A stretch of 64,000 bases of DNA from Palaemon carinicauda (lineage: Eukaryota; Arthropoda; Malacostraca; Decapoda; Palaemonidae): assembly GCF_036898095.1 (NCBI RefSeq), contig NC_090763.1:56736863-56800862 (forward strand), in the 5' to 3' direction. Numbering within the stretch: position 1 is the first letter of the stretch; every line of letters begins with the position of its first letter. Of this stretch, positions 46,697 through 59,870 are shown piece by piece. Both the position numbers and the translations under genes were made by a program. The notes beneath the pieces were generated by a model. The model was not told the DNA's origin. It did no database searches and worked only from the letters and a program-made list of their open reading frames with translations.

Positions 46697-48144
46697 TCTA
46701 AGGCAAGTCAGTTGATAATATTTCATAAAATACTGTAATATTAATCTCTCTTCTTTGGTGAAGTAAGGATAATGTTATCAATTCAGATCCATTTGAGAAA
46801 CTAATAATGATTAACATTTCATGGCAGTGAAAATAATAAAAGAATACTGTAATAACAATGTAAAAAGAATATGATTGATGAAGAAGCCTTTGACTTTTCT
46901 GGTGGAAATTTTGATGGCTATGGGCAAAAATTCATACGATTAGCAATTTGACATGCCAACCATAAGAACCTTTTACTTGAAACTTAAATGTGACGGAGTT
47001 GTGTTTTTTTCATACTAGTGATAATATGAGGTCAAGACTCTCTACTCAAGTACAATACGTACTATCTTGAAGCTGGGATAAAAGTATATTAATTCTGTTT
47101 ACTTATGTGAAGCCAATGATTCTATTGATGCACCACAAATAAAATGATACTCATTTCCTGTTAAATAAATATTTCTAGCAGCATTTAAATGTTTTTATCA
47201 TCATAAATTAGTATCACAATAAGAAATGTCAATACGTAATTTAGGTTTTTTTGGGGGAGATCAAATATATATACAGTACTTATCCCATAAGTGATAACTG
47301 GTATTATTATACAGTAATACTGTAGTGTATCTTGATATTCGAGGGTTTTTTTTTTTTTCAAATCTAGGGTTGAATACAGTATTAAATTTAATGCATCAGG
47401 AATTTATATAATAAACAAATGTTTTTCTCTTTTTTAATTTTGATAAGAATTTATAGCAATTATTTGTTTACAAAACAGTACAGTACTATAAAAGGAAATT
47501 CTATTATTTTGTCAGCCAATTCAGTTTTGGTGCAGTAAAGTAAAATGAATATAGGCATAAACATAATTAAGGCTCTTGCACTTTAGACCTACAAGGTAAA
47601 GCTATATTTCAAGTTAAAAGGTAATTGAAACTATATTTACTTATTCTACCTCTAAATGATTTTATGCTATAGTGATGTAAAGTTTGGTGTAACATGTTAT
47701 CTATGCCTCTTTCAGTCATTTGCTGTACAGCCTAAACCAGCATTTGTGGACTTCTCAACTGATCTTATGCTTTTCAAGTAGTATTCGCCAGACTTCAGAC
47801 AAAAATCTTCATCAAACAGACAACAAATAACTTATGAACATGATACCTTTGAAATGTTTATGTATGGATTAAAAATAGAATTTGCATAAATTTCTTTCTA
47901 TTTCATGAATTATTTTACAGGATAACTCAATTATTCTCTTTTTTATAAACGAGATTCGTCTAGTTTGTATATAGCTCGATTGAATTACATATCAAACATG
48001 TGAAATGTCCATTTATCAATATTTCAAGTAAATAATGATGTCTTATTTTGATCAAAGTTTCTGGACTACTTGTTAAAAAAGGTCTAGTGACCAGAATTTA
48101 GCTTATAATTTTCTTTTATGCTGTGCATTTTGCTTTATATCCAC
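46697..48144. other. IR 3' flank and likely 3' UTR
   Basis: AT-rich, no repeats recognised, one AATAAA at 47138. No gene. Confidence 0.5.
47138..47143 (+). terminator. Candidate polyadenylation signal of the IR gene
   Basis: AATAAA 442 nt past the IR stop codon, the first canonical hexamer that I noticed in the 3' flank. Its use is inferred only from position. Confidence 0.3.
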
Positions 48145-48590
48145 GATTCTTCTTTACGCAAGGGGTTAACTACTGCACTGTAATTGTTCAGTGGCTACTT
48201 TCCTCTTGGTAAGGGTAGATGAGACTCTTTAGCTATGGTAAAGAGCTCTTCTGGGAGAAGGACACTCCAAAATTAAACCATTGTTCTCTAGTCTTTGGTA
48301 GTGCCATAGCCTCTGAACCATAGTTTTCCACTATCTTGGGTTAGAGTTCTCTTGCTTAAGGGTACACTTGGGCACACTGTTCTACCTTATTTCTCTTTCT
48401 CTTTTGTTAAAGTTTTTATAGTTTAACATAGAGGATATTTTCATTAATGTTGTTACTCTTCTTAAAATATTTTATTTTTCCTTGTTTCCTTTCTTCACGG
48501 GGCTATTTTCTCTGTTGGAGCCCCTGGGCTTATAGCATCCTGCTTTTCCAACTAGGGTTGTAGCTTAGCAAGTAATAATTATAATTATAT
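48145..48590 (+). repeat. Family A repeat, copy 6 (sense)
   Basis: Uninterrupted copy from ATTCTTCTTTACGCAAGGGG to AGGGTTGTAGCTTAGCAAGT, with a TAATAATTATAAT tail. Confidence 0.75.
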
Positions 48591-50311
48591 ATTAGTTTTA
48601 TGACTTACTTTTAAAAGTTGAAGGCTCAGTCTCCTTAGAGAGGAGAGTTATCTATCACCAATTACTTGATTTACAGCCCCTCAAGGAGATTCCCCTGGAC
48701 CTACACTTTGTACTAAAGACTGTCAATCTATTGAAATCTGGTCTAATACCAACAGTAAAGTCAGGCATTAATCTTTCCCCACACTGAACCATCATCAGCT
48801 ACTCAAATTACACACATGAGGAGACATATCCTTCCAGCATGGTGCTCCCTCAAAGTCTAAGAGTAATTCAATCTCAATTAAAAAATTGACATTAAAAAGG
48901 GGCCAATAGAGGAAGAGAAAGATGAACCTTAAAAAGGAGAAAAAGCCTTAGCTATTTAGTATATAGCAAGTACTTGAGGCCATATTACAATTAAAAGCAT
49001 TCAAGTTGCTCTCTGAAGGCCCCCCCTACAATTAAAAGGCTATGATTTGGATGGGATTTATGAATCTGGGATATATAGCCCAGTACTCGGGCATGTGGGG
49101 TCACGGAAGAGCAAGAATTGTCAGAATACTTCAGCACTTAAAAGAACAGCATGTCAAAATTTGTGAATATATATATGCTGTATAAACTCAACCTTCATTT
49201 AAGTTTAAAGGCCAATTTGACATAGAAGGGATTGGATCTGAAATGTTTTATAGTCAGGAAACTACCCTTCAAATATAATAATCATACCAAGAAATCCTCA
49301 AATGTTATGGAGAACTTCAAAACTACCTTCCTTGAACTGAAGATTAAATGTTGAAGACATTGCAAACTAATGACCATTCCAAAGCTTGGAAAGTATTCAT
49401 ACATCATGAAAGGAAATAAATCCTCAAATGCCATTCCTCCAAGGATTAAAAATTTGGTAGTTAAGAATGAATAATTTTGGCTAACTAAAACATAATTTTA
49501 AATGCCTGAGGAGATCTTACCTTCATGAACTGAGAAACCATTATGTTTATGACACTTCCCGTCTTTACTTGATTAGGGATCTGAATAGGTTCAACCTTGA
49601 GAATCAGCAATTTATCTGTAATTTTCAATTTCTTATATTAATCTCTCACTGATAGAAAAATGTTGCCCGTGGATGTCACAAATGAAATAAGTACTAAATA
49701 ATTTTACTAGTATAAATCTTTTATTCCATAACACAATAATTAAAGCTATTTCACATGATAGAGAACACCTTAAAAGTGTTACTACATTGTGCATGTTATC
49801 ATACAGAAGTAAATTGTTTGACTTGTCAAAATAAAACTCAAACCTGATATAAAGTGCATCTAATTATATAAAATATAACATTAATGTAAAAATAAAACAT
49901 ACAGGGGACACTACCATTTACAAGACATATTGCAATGCCGAAACACTTCAGCCTTATAAGTATGCATGAATATCTTGAAAGTCACAACAGGCAGCCATTT
50001 AATTACATAAAAAACACTGTGCAATATCAGCTTAACAGGCTTAACTTTTAAAAGATAGAAGGGTTTTCACAAAGTAGAATTCAATGATCTTAAGGTTGTA
50101 TTAATCCTTGGATGCTGGTTGGCTGACCCACATTCAATTTCCCAGTGGCACCTGGGTTTACTGTTTTTTGAAAGATCATACATTCTACTTTTGCATTATG
50201 TTATGATCTCACAATGATATTGCATTGATTCACTAAACCTTTTCTGTAAAGAGATTTGTATGAAAATACATAAACGTACTAAGATGGGAAACTACATTTT
50301 TCTACTTCTGA

Positions 50312-50576
50312 AAAATGTAGTGTCTTAGTACAATATTCGAGTCATTCACAAGATATGATTTGTGATCACAAAATATCATATCCATATTTTCAGTATTGTT
50401 CATAAAGAAAAAAAAAAAGACATAACAGGGTCATAATTTTAAAATGTAGTGTCTTAGTACAATATTTGAGTCATTCACAAGATATGATTTGTGATCACAA
50501 AATATCATATCCATGATATTTTTAGTATTGTTCAAAAAAAAAAAAAAAAAAAAAGACATAACAGGGTCATAATTTT
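50312..50576 (+). repeat. Tandem duplication, unit about 130 bp
   Basis: AAAATGTAGTGTCTTAGTAC through CAGGGTCATAATTTT at 50312-50440 is repeated at 50441-50576 with few changes. The main difference is the length of the inner A-run. Confidence 0.85.
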
Positions 50577-53500
50577 ATGTAACATATATTTCCATGTATT
50601 TTAGGACGACGAAAACAACCTGGCTGAGGTGCATGGTTACTGTACGTACAGTATACCCCTAGAATTGTGTCTGCTGGGTAACTAACCTTGAGTATTCTCA
50701 TTAAATATAAATAAATAAAAATATGAAATACTTGAAAAACAGATTTCCTTAAGAATATTACTTTTCCAATGACAAATGATCAGATACTCTAAAATTGACT
50801 GGATTTCACACAAGCTCATTATCTTTAACATACACTTAACAATTCAGCATAATCCTTATTAATATAAAGAACTTAACTAAAGGTTTTAGTTTTAGTTTTC
50901 CTAAGCAATCTCTCTCAAAACAAATTGTGGATATTATTGACTGAACCCCTAATTCAAATTTTACATGTATATTTGTGTCTTCATGTCCAAGGAAAAAGCA
51001 ATGGCCTAACACCTAATAATCTATATGCAGCTAGTTCTAGTGCTATTGCTACCTGATGTAATCTAAAATTTTACTTCTAAATACAATACAATTTAAGTAA
51101 CATACCCATTAATTTGGAATAATTTCTATCTAAAAACCCACATTATACCAAGAAATAAAAAGGAAGATCTACCTAGAAAGCCTAACATATCATATTTCCT
51201 AATATTTTTATCTATTGAAGAACATTCTAAATAACATATATGCTCTAGAAATTAACATAGAAGTTAGGGACTACTGATGTAAACTGCAAATACTGCACAA
51301 TCCTAAATAGGTAGACTTGCTAATTGCTAAATTCACACCTTACCTGATTATCAACAACCACAACCTACTGAAAGCAACACAGCAGAACTTGCAGCTATCT
51401 ACCAAGACTCTACAGGTGACTTTACTATGCAATACCAGTTACAGGCAAATGCAATACCAGTTACAGGCAGCAGTTGCTGAAATACAAATAGCCTCTAAAG
51501 AAACAAGTTGCTAAATGTGAACAATGAAAGTTTCAATAGGTTTCATAGAGAATTGAAATAAGTAAATGAGAACATGCTGAAGCTATTTTCCCTAACCAGG
51601 AAACAGCAGAACTCACGACAAAAGTTACCAATGATTTAGATTCAGCCAGTTTTATCAAAGTCACAATGGTTTTAAACATTTAAATTAAAAACGTTACCAG
51701 TATTTTCATAATGAATGATAGAATTACAGTATAAAAAATAAGTTTAAAATACATTATTTATGCTAATATATATATTATATGCTCTATATATACTATGCCA
51801 TGCTAAATTTTCCAATAGTTTTAAATAACTTCTAATAATTCATTAACAATTCTAAAGCATACAATCATTATTTGATTTGTTAAAGAACACAGTTCACCTG
51901 TGCTAGAAATTGTTTATAAACTCATGCTATTGAAGCATTAAAAGTAAAATTAAGCAAGTAATTCTCTAGCAAAATTTATAAGATGTTAATTCTACATTCT
52001 AACAATGACTAAGCAAGCACGTATGTGATCCACATGCAACCACACAATTAAACCTGGTGTACAGAAAATGAATCTGATCATACCTAGTGGTAATACGAAC
52101 CTAATTTTGGATACACCTTGCTCACTTTCCACTTTTTTCAAAATCACAAAATGCTACGATTTCATTACCGGGTTTCATTAACCTAAAATTGACGTACAGT
52201 GCCTTTCAAAAACCTTCACTTTGGTACGTACAGTAAACGAAGGTACTTTGGAAATTACAACCCATTAAAACCAGAGGGATATATCCTCTTTACAATATAA
52301 AAGAAAAATGCTACGACCATCTATTTTACCATCTCTACGACTGAATGTGATGAGGATGAGCTGCTACTACATAATGTGCACCAAACAATATATGAACAAC
52401 AAACTACCATAACACTAACTTAAATGTTAATCATAATGGAATGCTTGTCTGCTAGGTCAAAATCAAATACTGTACAGTATACAATTCTAATATGAAAATA
52501 GATAATAAAGAAAAAAGTAGTCTAATTACACATTTTTTTCAAATTTTCTTGTCGCTGCATCACTTGCATTTTACAGCATAGTCACATTTTCTAGAGGGTG
52601 GTTATCTGCTATAACTATATCATACTTTTCATAGTTATATTTATGAACAAACTATTTGGGTCAGACCATGACAGTTATGAATGTTGACTCAGTGGTCAGA
52701 TTAATATACTTATAATCAATAAAAATGTGTTGATACGTGCAAAAACAAAACACTCTCTACAGCAAATTTAAGGTTTCTTTTATGACTTGTGTGGCACACT
52801 GTGGCAGCTGAAAGGCTGGTTTAGTTTGCTGCCCTTGATCTCTTCTCACATAATTGCCAAAATAATTGCGTAATGTTAATACTTAAGGTCCAGATTCCTT
52901 CATGACTTGTTTAGCATGGCTGAGAGGTTCTTGGTCTAATCCCAGCTTGAGGTAAATATTTACAGATACATATTTCAATAATTAGATAAATACAGTACAA
53001 ATAAACGCAACCCATACTACTGTACTCATACTCACTGGAAATTTATAAGTAGTTTTTTTTTCACCAGCTGTACATACAGTACACACATCCTGCATATAAA
53101 ATTCTTTGTGACATACAAAACATTTACCATGATTAAATTGTTCAATGTATATGCAAACCTGGCATAAAAAATCAACCAAGCAGTACAACTAAATGCCAAG
53201 AAAGTACTAAAATATACGATTCAATAAAAATATAAGATTCAATAAGAAAAAGATAATCTTTTATCAATAAATTTGGAGAAAAGAATGAGACTATGAACTT
53301 CATCCAAATTTCAGACAAAATAAATTATTTGTCATACAAGTTGGTGAAACTATATTTTTCCAACCACGGGACCAATACATAGTTTAACAGTAGGATTGAA
53401 AGACAGTTCCGAACACTTTTAAATACAGTAAAGTGTGCCGATATTAAACCCTGAAAACAATATCATTCACACTAACCACCAACAATCAATTTTCCATGTG

Positions 53501-53819
53501 TAAGAGAATCCAGATTGTTGAAAATGCTTACTTTTAAGACAATTGTGAGGGCCTACTTAACAGAGGACTCTTGATGATCACAGGACATTCAAATGTCCTC
53601 TAACTTGCTGGATATAAATATATGCTAAATAAGATTACAATAATGAAAGTACAGTATTACTTGTAAATACATTAAACACTCAATACCAAAGACAACCTAA
53701 TATTTATTGCACAACATAATATCTGGTCACAGTACCAGAAATCTTGCTGGTAATAGCACAAGAATAAATAAATATTAGTTTACATTTCTTACCTTATGAT
53801 AATATAAATAAAACACCAC

Positions 53820-54190
53820 CAAAAAAGGGATTTTGACGAAGGAAAAATCTATTTCTGGGAAGAGACCTGTGACGCCCGGTGAAAGAAGTCCTTCTTTACA
53901 CTTTTCTAATATAAATCTTCCAAATATACTAGAGAAAGATAAAAGCATGGAATGCAGAGGTTACTACCCTCGCGCGATCACCTCGTGGGTGTCGTGTATA
54001 CAACAGGGGCGTGTGAAAACCACTATTCACAGGCTGTTTTCTTCACTTGACCCGCATGGAATACTTAATCAACAAACAAATTAATGTTACAGATTGATGG
54101 TCTTCCAATGCTGGTCTCATCTGGCAAACCCGTGGTAATAGAAATTTAATAATAAGGAAAAATATACTAACTTGTACCAGATGAGATCCC
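53820..54190. repeat. Probable interspersed repeat of higher GC
   Basis: The stretch GGGATTTTGACGAAGGAAAA, the GACGCCCGGTGAAAGAAG part and the region to ACCAGATGAGATCCCTAGAT differ in composition from the AT-rich surroundings. There is no second copy in the window, so calling it a repeat is inference. Confidence 0.3.
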
Positions 54191-57100
54191 TAGATAAGAT
54201 ATTATCTATCGAATATATGACATTTTAATTTTTTATAATACAGTATTCATATTACTGTACCTTTCCCTATTTAAATGAGCCCCGCTACTTCTAGCTATAA
54301 GAAACTTCCTGATACTGTATCTTGATTTTAGTGAAATTTCATACACTGTTCAAAGTTCACTTGAAAAAATTTGTTTTCACAGGCTGTCCCTCATGGCTTT
54401 GTTTGTGATTGCAATTCCTTTTTACCGTTTCTTCTTTCGTACTACACCAAAAGTACCTTCATCAGTTCTGAGAGTATTTCTTTGCTGAGAATTTAAATCG
54501 ACTTAAATTTTAGTTCAGGTATTTGTTTTTTAGTAATATAAAAATGCATTAAGGTGACCAAAGATAGAGAGCAACTACATCTTAAATTGGTTATAAAAGC
54601 AACTGCAAAATGACTTGAAGTGAAATAATGTTTAAGAGAACTTTTGCTCTTGATCTGCCCAAGTAATGATCCAAGTTTCTTACAGCATTTAAAATGTTCA
54701 TTTTTTTTTTTATTTGTTAGCGTATTTACCACTATCTTATTTCAATAGGATTGCAATTCCTGTATCTAAATTTATTGTGTTTGTAACTATTTTTTCACAA
54801 ATTGAAAGCTCAAAATTTAAGCACTGTAATGAAAGGACAAGATATTTAAAAAGAAAAAAAAAAAAAGGCAAGAAGCAGAACCACACATGGACCTCAAATT
54901 AAAAGCAAGTCTTGAACAATTACATATTGAACATAATTTTGTCAATAATACCACAATCAAACTCACAAATCTACTAACATAGGGGGACAATACACCCTTC
55001 CAGATTTTCTATTCACTAAAAATAACCCACATACTTTATAAGAGTAACCTTTTAAATATTGAAAAGAGAATAATCATGCCATTTTTCTTTTGTAAACAAC
55101 AATACATTATGTCTTGTGTAAAAATTAAATCTAGATATCATGCCTATTTTCAGTAGATATGCCATTTTAATTAAAAAATCCACAATTTTGTAGCATTAAC
55201 TTATTCAGAAGAGTAATAGTGTGATGGGATTTAAGAACAATAACCTCTATCTACCTCCCAAGGCAATATAACACGATATCAAGTGGCCCATTACTAATCA
55301 AACATGGTTATTATACATTGCAACCTCTTGTTCCTCTAAAAGCCAGCAATACAGCTACTCTCATCCCCCAAACTGCAGTTGGTACTAAAGATTCTACAGA
55401 CTGTCCCTTCAGACTGGATTGCACTGCTTTCTACCTTCTAGTTTCTGTTCATTGTCTTTGATCTTTTCCTACTCGGCTGTGTAGTCCCTTTCCTTTAACT
55501 GAATTTTCAGATCTCATAATGGAAATTATCCTTTACTGAGCCCATGTGGATTTAGAAATGTGACTTTGTTACTATTAAACTAACAAAACATAAAATTACT
55601 ACATTCAAATGGAATCACTAATTTCTGACCGAAGATGTGAGCACCAGAATACAAGAGATCACTCAATTTGTGAACAGCCAAAACAGCAAACATTAACTGT
55701 TTACGAAAGCTATGATAATTAGTAAAATGATCATTAAAAGTTCTAGACGTTATAATAAACAAAGTTTTATTACTGTATACAGTAATTTTCTAAAATAAGG
55801 GAGGATAAAATCCTAGTTCAATGGAGCCGTCAACCACCCTTATCTAAGAATATCAAATTACATTCCTTCAATCCAAACCAAAAGCTTATGCTTCACCAAA
55901 ACAAAGCACAGCAATTTTACTCATGACCTCTATATTATCATCATCTTTTATCTTTTACCTAAACATCTCAAGTACAGTACTGTATAGCAAAAATAATAGG
56001 AGTAAAGATTGATCTTAACTTCATATAATATAAAATTTAATTTCATCTCAAATCTGTTATCTTAACTTTTCAATTTTTACTATATTTTAATAACTTTTAT
56101 AGGTAATGTTCAAACCAAATTAACCAATAAAAACTTTAATTAATTTCCTATCTCTTTTTCTAAATTACTTAGTAACTGATCCACTTTATTTAATTTTGGT
56201 CAGTATTAGTTTTTGCACTTGTGTATACTACTTTAATACTGTACACTAAACATAACCTAATACGGCATCCATAAGTCCACACACGACCTAATTCATAAAA
56301 TGAATTTTGGAATAGAATTTCATAGAAAATTTTAGATATGTTAAGTTAAAAAAAGTTTGGATAAGTTTCCAAATAGTCAAAGTTCTTAGGTGATGTAGGA
56401 AGGTGTACCTAAAAACACTTAAGGAAAGCTTAATATTTTTAAGTGATTCAAGACAACTTCACAATTACTATGGATAACAAAACTATAGACTGGTATATAA
56501 AAAATCCTCTTATTCTCTAGTTCTTGGCAATGTAAACAAATGATATAATATTGCTGGCATTAAACATTAATGGCTATTGGGAGTGTAACTCAGTACTTTT
56601 ATTTTGTACCATCTGTTGTGAACAAAACCTTAAGTATGTGTTTAATTATTTGAGACAAATACAGCTATATTAAATGCAATAATTGTGTGTGACATAAACA
56701 GCTACAATACTGTAAAAATTGACAAAAAAAAAAAATATATATAGGGTGTTTGCTCTATAAGGATTTTTACAATTGTATCCAGGTTGATTGTTGACTATTC
56801 ATTATAGCATTTCTGTTACACAGCCAATAGTCATTTGCCTAACATACTAACTGCTAAATTAATAATTATTTTATAGCATACACTGGGGTTTGCTATTACA
56901 TATAACTTCCAAAGGTTACAATTTTAATGGAAAATAGGGTTGTGGTAGCATATTGAAAACATCCTTGTCTTGCAATCTGTTGGACAGGAATTTGAGCCAT
57001 ATTCAAGCCTGCTAGTTTCTAGCAGTTTATACAACCTCAACATCTGTGTGAGTTAGGGATGGGGGTTTGGAGAACCCTTCACATTTACCTCTTGAACACT

Positions 57101-57744
57101 CATGTCCCTTGCCTCTGCCACTCATGATTGACCTTCAAACCTTTATACATATCCCATTTTATTAGGCTAATAATTAGCTATGCTAATCTATTCTCTTTTG
57201 GGACAACATAAGTAAATTCTTGTCTTGAAATGATTATAATGGTTGTTGAAATTAGTAATTAATAGTCTAGTATACATAAAACAGTTTGAATTGATAAAAC
57301 AACTTTGTCCAAAGCTATGAGTGCTGGTATTTAGCCTACCTACTAATCTAACGTAAATCAAGTTAATCTGGTAAGGGTCTCCCAAGATGTGCTTAATAAA
57401 TGAAGTCGTACTGCATTTCCCAAGACTTTCAATATTAATATTTCCATCATAATATAAAGTTGGTTTGCTTTTTCTTGTCTCATACATTCACCCATTTATA
57501 TGAAGTATGTCATTTATCAATACATTCAACTGTCCTATATCGCGGATCTAATTTACCAGCGGTAAAAGTGAACTGAAAACGTTTCCTTTCCCTAAATATA
57601 GTTATATCAATGCTCAATGGTGGCAAAAGTAGAACTTGCATTACAATATTGTCAGACAAATTTCTTTAATACTGGAATGTATATATAACACTTTACTGTG
57701 TGCACAGTTTCTAAACATTTGTAAGATTGTACATTAACATTATC

Positions 57745-59100
57745 ATCATCATCACCATAATCATCTCCTCCTACGCCTATTGACGCTAAGGGCCTTGGTT
57801 AGATTTTGCCAGTCGTCTCTATCTTGAGCTTCTAATTCAATACTTCTCCATTCATTATCATCATCTTTACACTTCAAAGTCTTCAGCCATGTAGGTCTGG
57901 GTCCTCCAACTCTTCTAGTGCCTTGTGGAGCCCAACTGAATGTTTTGTGAACTAATCTCTCTTGGGGAGTGTGAAGAGCATACCCAAGCCATCTCCTTCT
58001 AACCATAATCATGATCTCATCCACATATGGCACTCGAGTAATCTCTCCTATAGTTTCATTTCTAATCCTGTCCTGACATTCAACTCCCAATATTCTTCTC
58101 AGGGCTTTGTTCTCAAATCTACTAAATCTATTGGAGATTGTTTCATTGTCATACCATGACTCATGTCCATAGAGTAACACCGATCTCACTAAACTGATAT
58201 ATAGTCTGATTTTTATATGTAATTCAGGCGATTTGATTACCCAATTTTACTTAACCTAGCCCTCAATCTTTTACTAAACTCTAATTCTAAAGACCCTGCA
58301 TTGGAGATCATAGTTCCTAAATACTTTATCATTAATCCTTTCTCCTTCCAATGATATTTCACCTCCCATTGCATACTCCGTTCTCATCAACTGTCTTTCT
58401 TCTATTTATCTTCAGCCCAACCTCGTGTGATATTTCATGCATTCTAGTAAGCAAGCATTGCAAATCCTGTGGTGTTCTGCTAATAAGGACATCATCATCA
58501 GCGTACTCTAGGTCTGCTAGATTCCTATCACCAATCCAGTCCAATCCTTCTCCACCATCTCCGACTGTTCTACGCATTACAAAATCCATGATGAGGATAA
58601 ATAACATAGATGGCAACACATTCCCTTGGAGTACTCCGCTATTCACTGGAAATTCATTTGATAAGCCTCCATTAACATTAACTTTGCACTTGCTATGCTC
58701 ATGAACAAACTTAATCAAATTTACATATTTAAGAGGAATTCCATAATAACGCAGGGCTCTCCATAAAATTGGCCGGTGCAGACTATCAAAGGCTTTTTTC
58801 ATAGCCCAAAAATGCCATCAAAGGTGGATTTCTATATTCTACACATTGCTGTAAAACATGTCTCAAAATGAAAATTTGGTCGGTGCAACTTTTACCTTTT
58901 CTAAATCCTGCTTGTTCATCTCAGCTTTTCATCAATCTTTCTCTCCAGTCTCTTTAGAATAAGCATACTACACCTGTATATATTTTCATAACTGACATAA
59001 GTGTTATGCCCCTGTAATCATTGCAATCAGTTAGATCTCCTTTTTCTGCCATTCTCACCAACACTCTTAACTCCCATTCAGAGATTGTGCATACAGGTTA
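57745..59100 (-). pseudogene. LINE reverse-transcriptase fragment, family L2
   Basis: Reading down the minus strand: GDLTDCNDYRGITLMSVMKI, then an AGFRKG-like segment in broken frames. Then come KKAFDSLHRPILWRALRYYG, GVLQGNVLPSMLFILIMDFV, DLEYADDDVLISR (catalytic ADDD) and LTRMHEISHEVGLKINRRKT. After a gap follow VLLYGHESWYDNETIS, RFENKALRRILGVECQDRIR and RRRWLGYALHTPQ. Order and motifs are those of a LINE RT with its C-terminal tail. Several frameshifts make it dead. It differs from family L1. It lies directly downstream of the SID-1-like stop codon and may sit in that gene's 3' flank. Confidence 0.82.
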
Positions 59101-59807
59101 CCAACCCTCTCTCTCTCCTTTTGAGTAATTTTTCAAAGCTGAATGGTAGAAAAATTTTCACCAAAGTGTCATAAAATGGTTTAGATCACATCTGAGGCAA
59201 ATTCTAATTCAAATACTTAATGATAATTCTAATTAATCAAAAGATGAATTACTTTGTATACAGCAAACTCATTACTTAGGCAGTGAATTATTCTTTGCAG
59301 ATCCATGTATAGTTGAAACACCAATAAAATAAAAGGGTGGTATGAATAATGTACAGTACATCCTTATGTAACTATCATTCCATTATCATAGAATACAATG
59401 TGTTTGCAATCAGTAGCATAATTAATAAACTCATTATATACCTTGTCAGTTTCATCTCTTGTACTTTTTGCATTGTCTTGGTGAAATTTTCCACCATTTC
59501 TGCACAGGGACAAAACAGTACAAGACATTCACAAGACAGTACAGTACAGTATTATCGTAAATAAGAATAAACCCAGCTATAGCTATCTCTCACCTACAGG
59601 AATACAATTCTGTGAACTTGGGAAATAAAAGATTGCTCGATATGTCACTTATGTACACTTATTTGTACAAAAATCCAGAAAATGAATACCATACCATTCT
59701 GGCAAATGACTAAGTAAATAATATATTTCTATTTTACTATCACATAAACATTATGATATAGGAAACAAACATTACATTAAAAAAGGACACAAATTAGAAA
59801 ACTTAGC

Positions 59808-59870
59808 TTAGAAGACTGGAATCTTTTCTCGAGGAATCAAGGCTCTATCATCATCCAAAGTAAGCAGAAG
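59808..59870 (-). CDS. SID-1-like terminal exon
   Basis: 63 nt: acceptor TTTTCCAG, then 20 codons and TAA. It encodes the LLTLDDD...KIPVF tail that ends SIDT proteins. It is too short to be seen as an open reading frame by itself and was found by looking for the missing tail. Confidence 0.92.
   Translation of the reverse strand, partial: LLLTLDDDRALIPREKIPVF

Larger units (their letters stand above)
48600..57744. other. 9-kb AT-rich interval without recognised genes, few repeats
   Basis: Apart from the 50312 duplication, the 53820 block and a weak repeat match at 49057, I see no TE, microsatellite or gene. The motif TACTGTACAGTA and close forms are frequent. It may hold the 3' UTR of the minus-strand SID-1-like gene, but no signal proves that. 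Confidence 0.4.

Noticed and set aside
51317..51514. 65-codon plus frame with repeated QYQLQA
   Set aside because: A short direct repeat (GCAATACCAGTTACAGGCA) inflates it. No domain and no partner exons.
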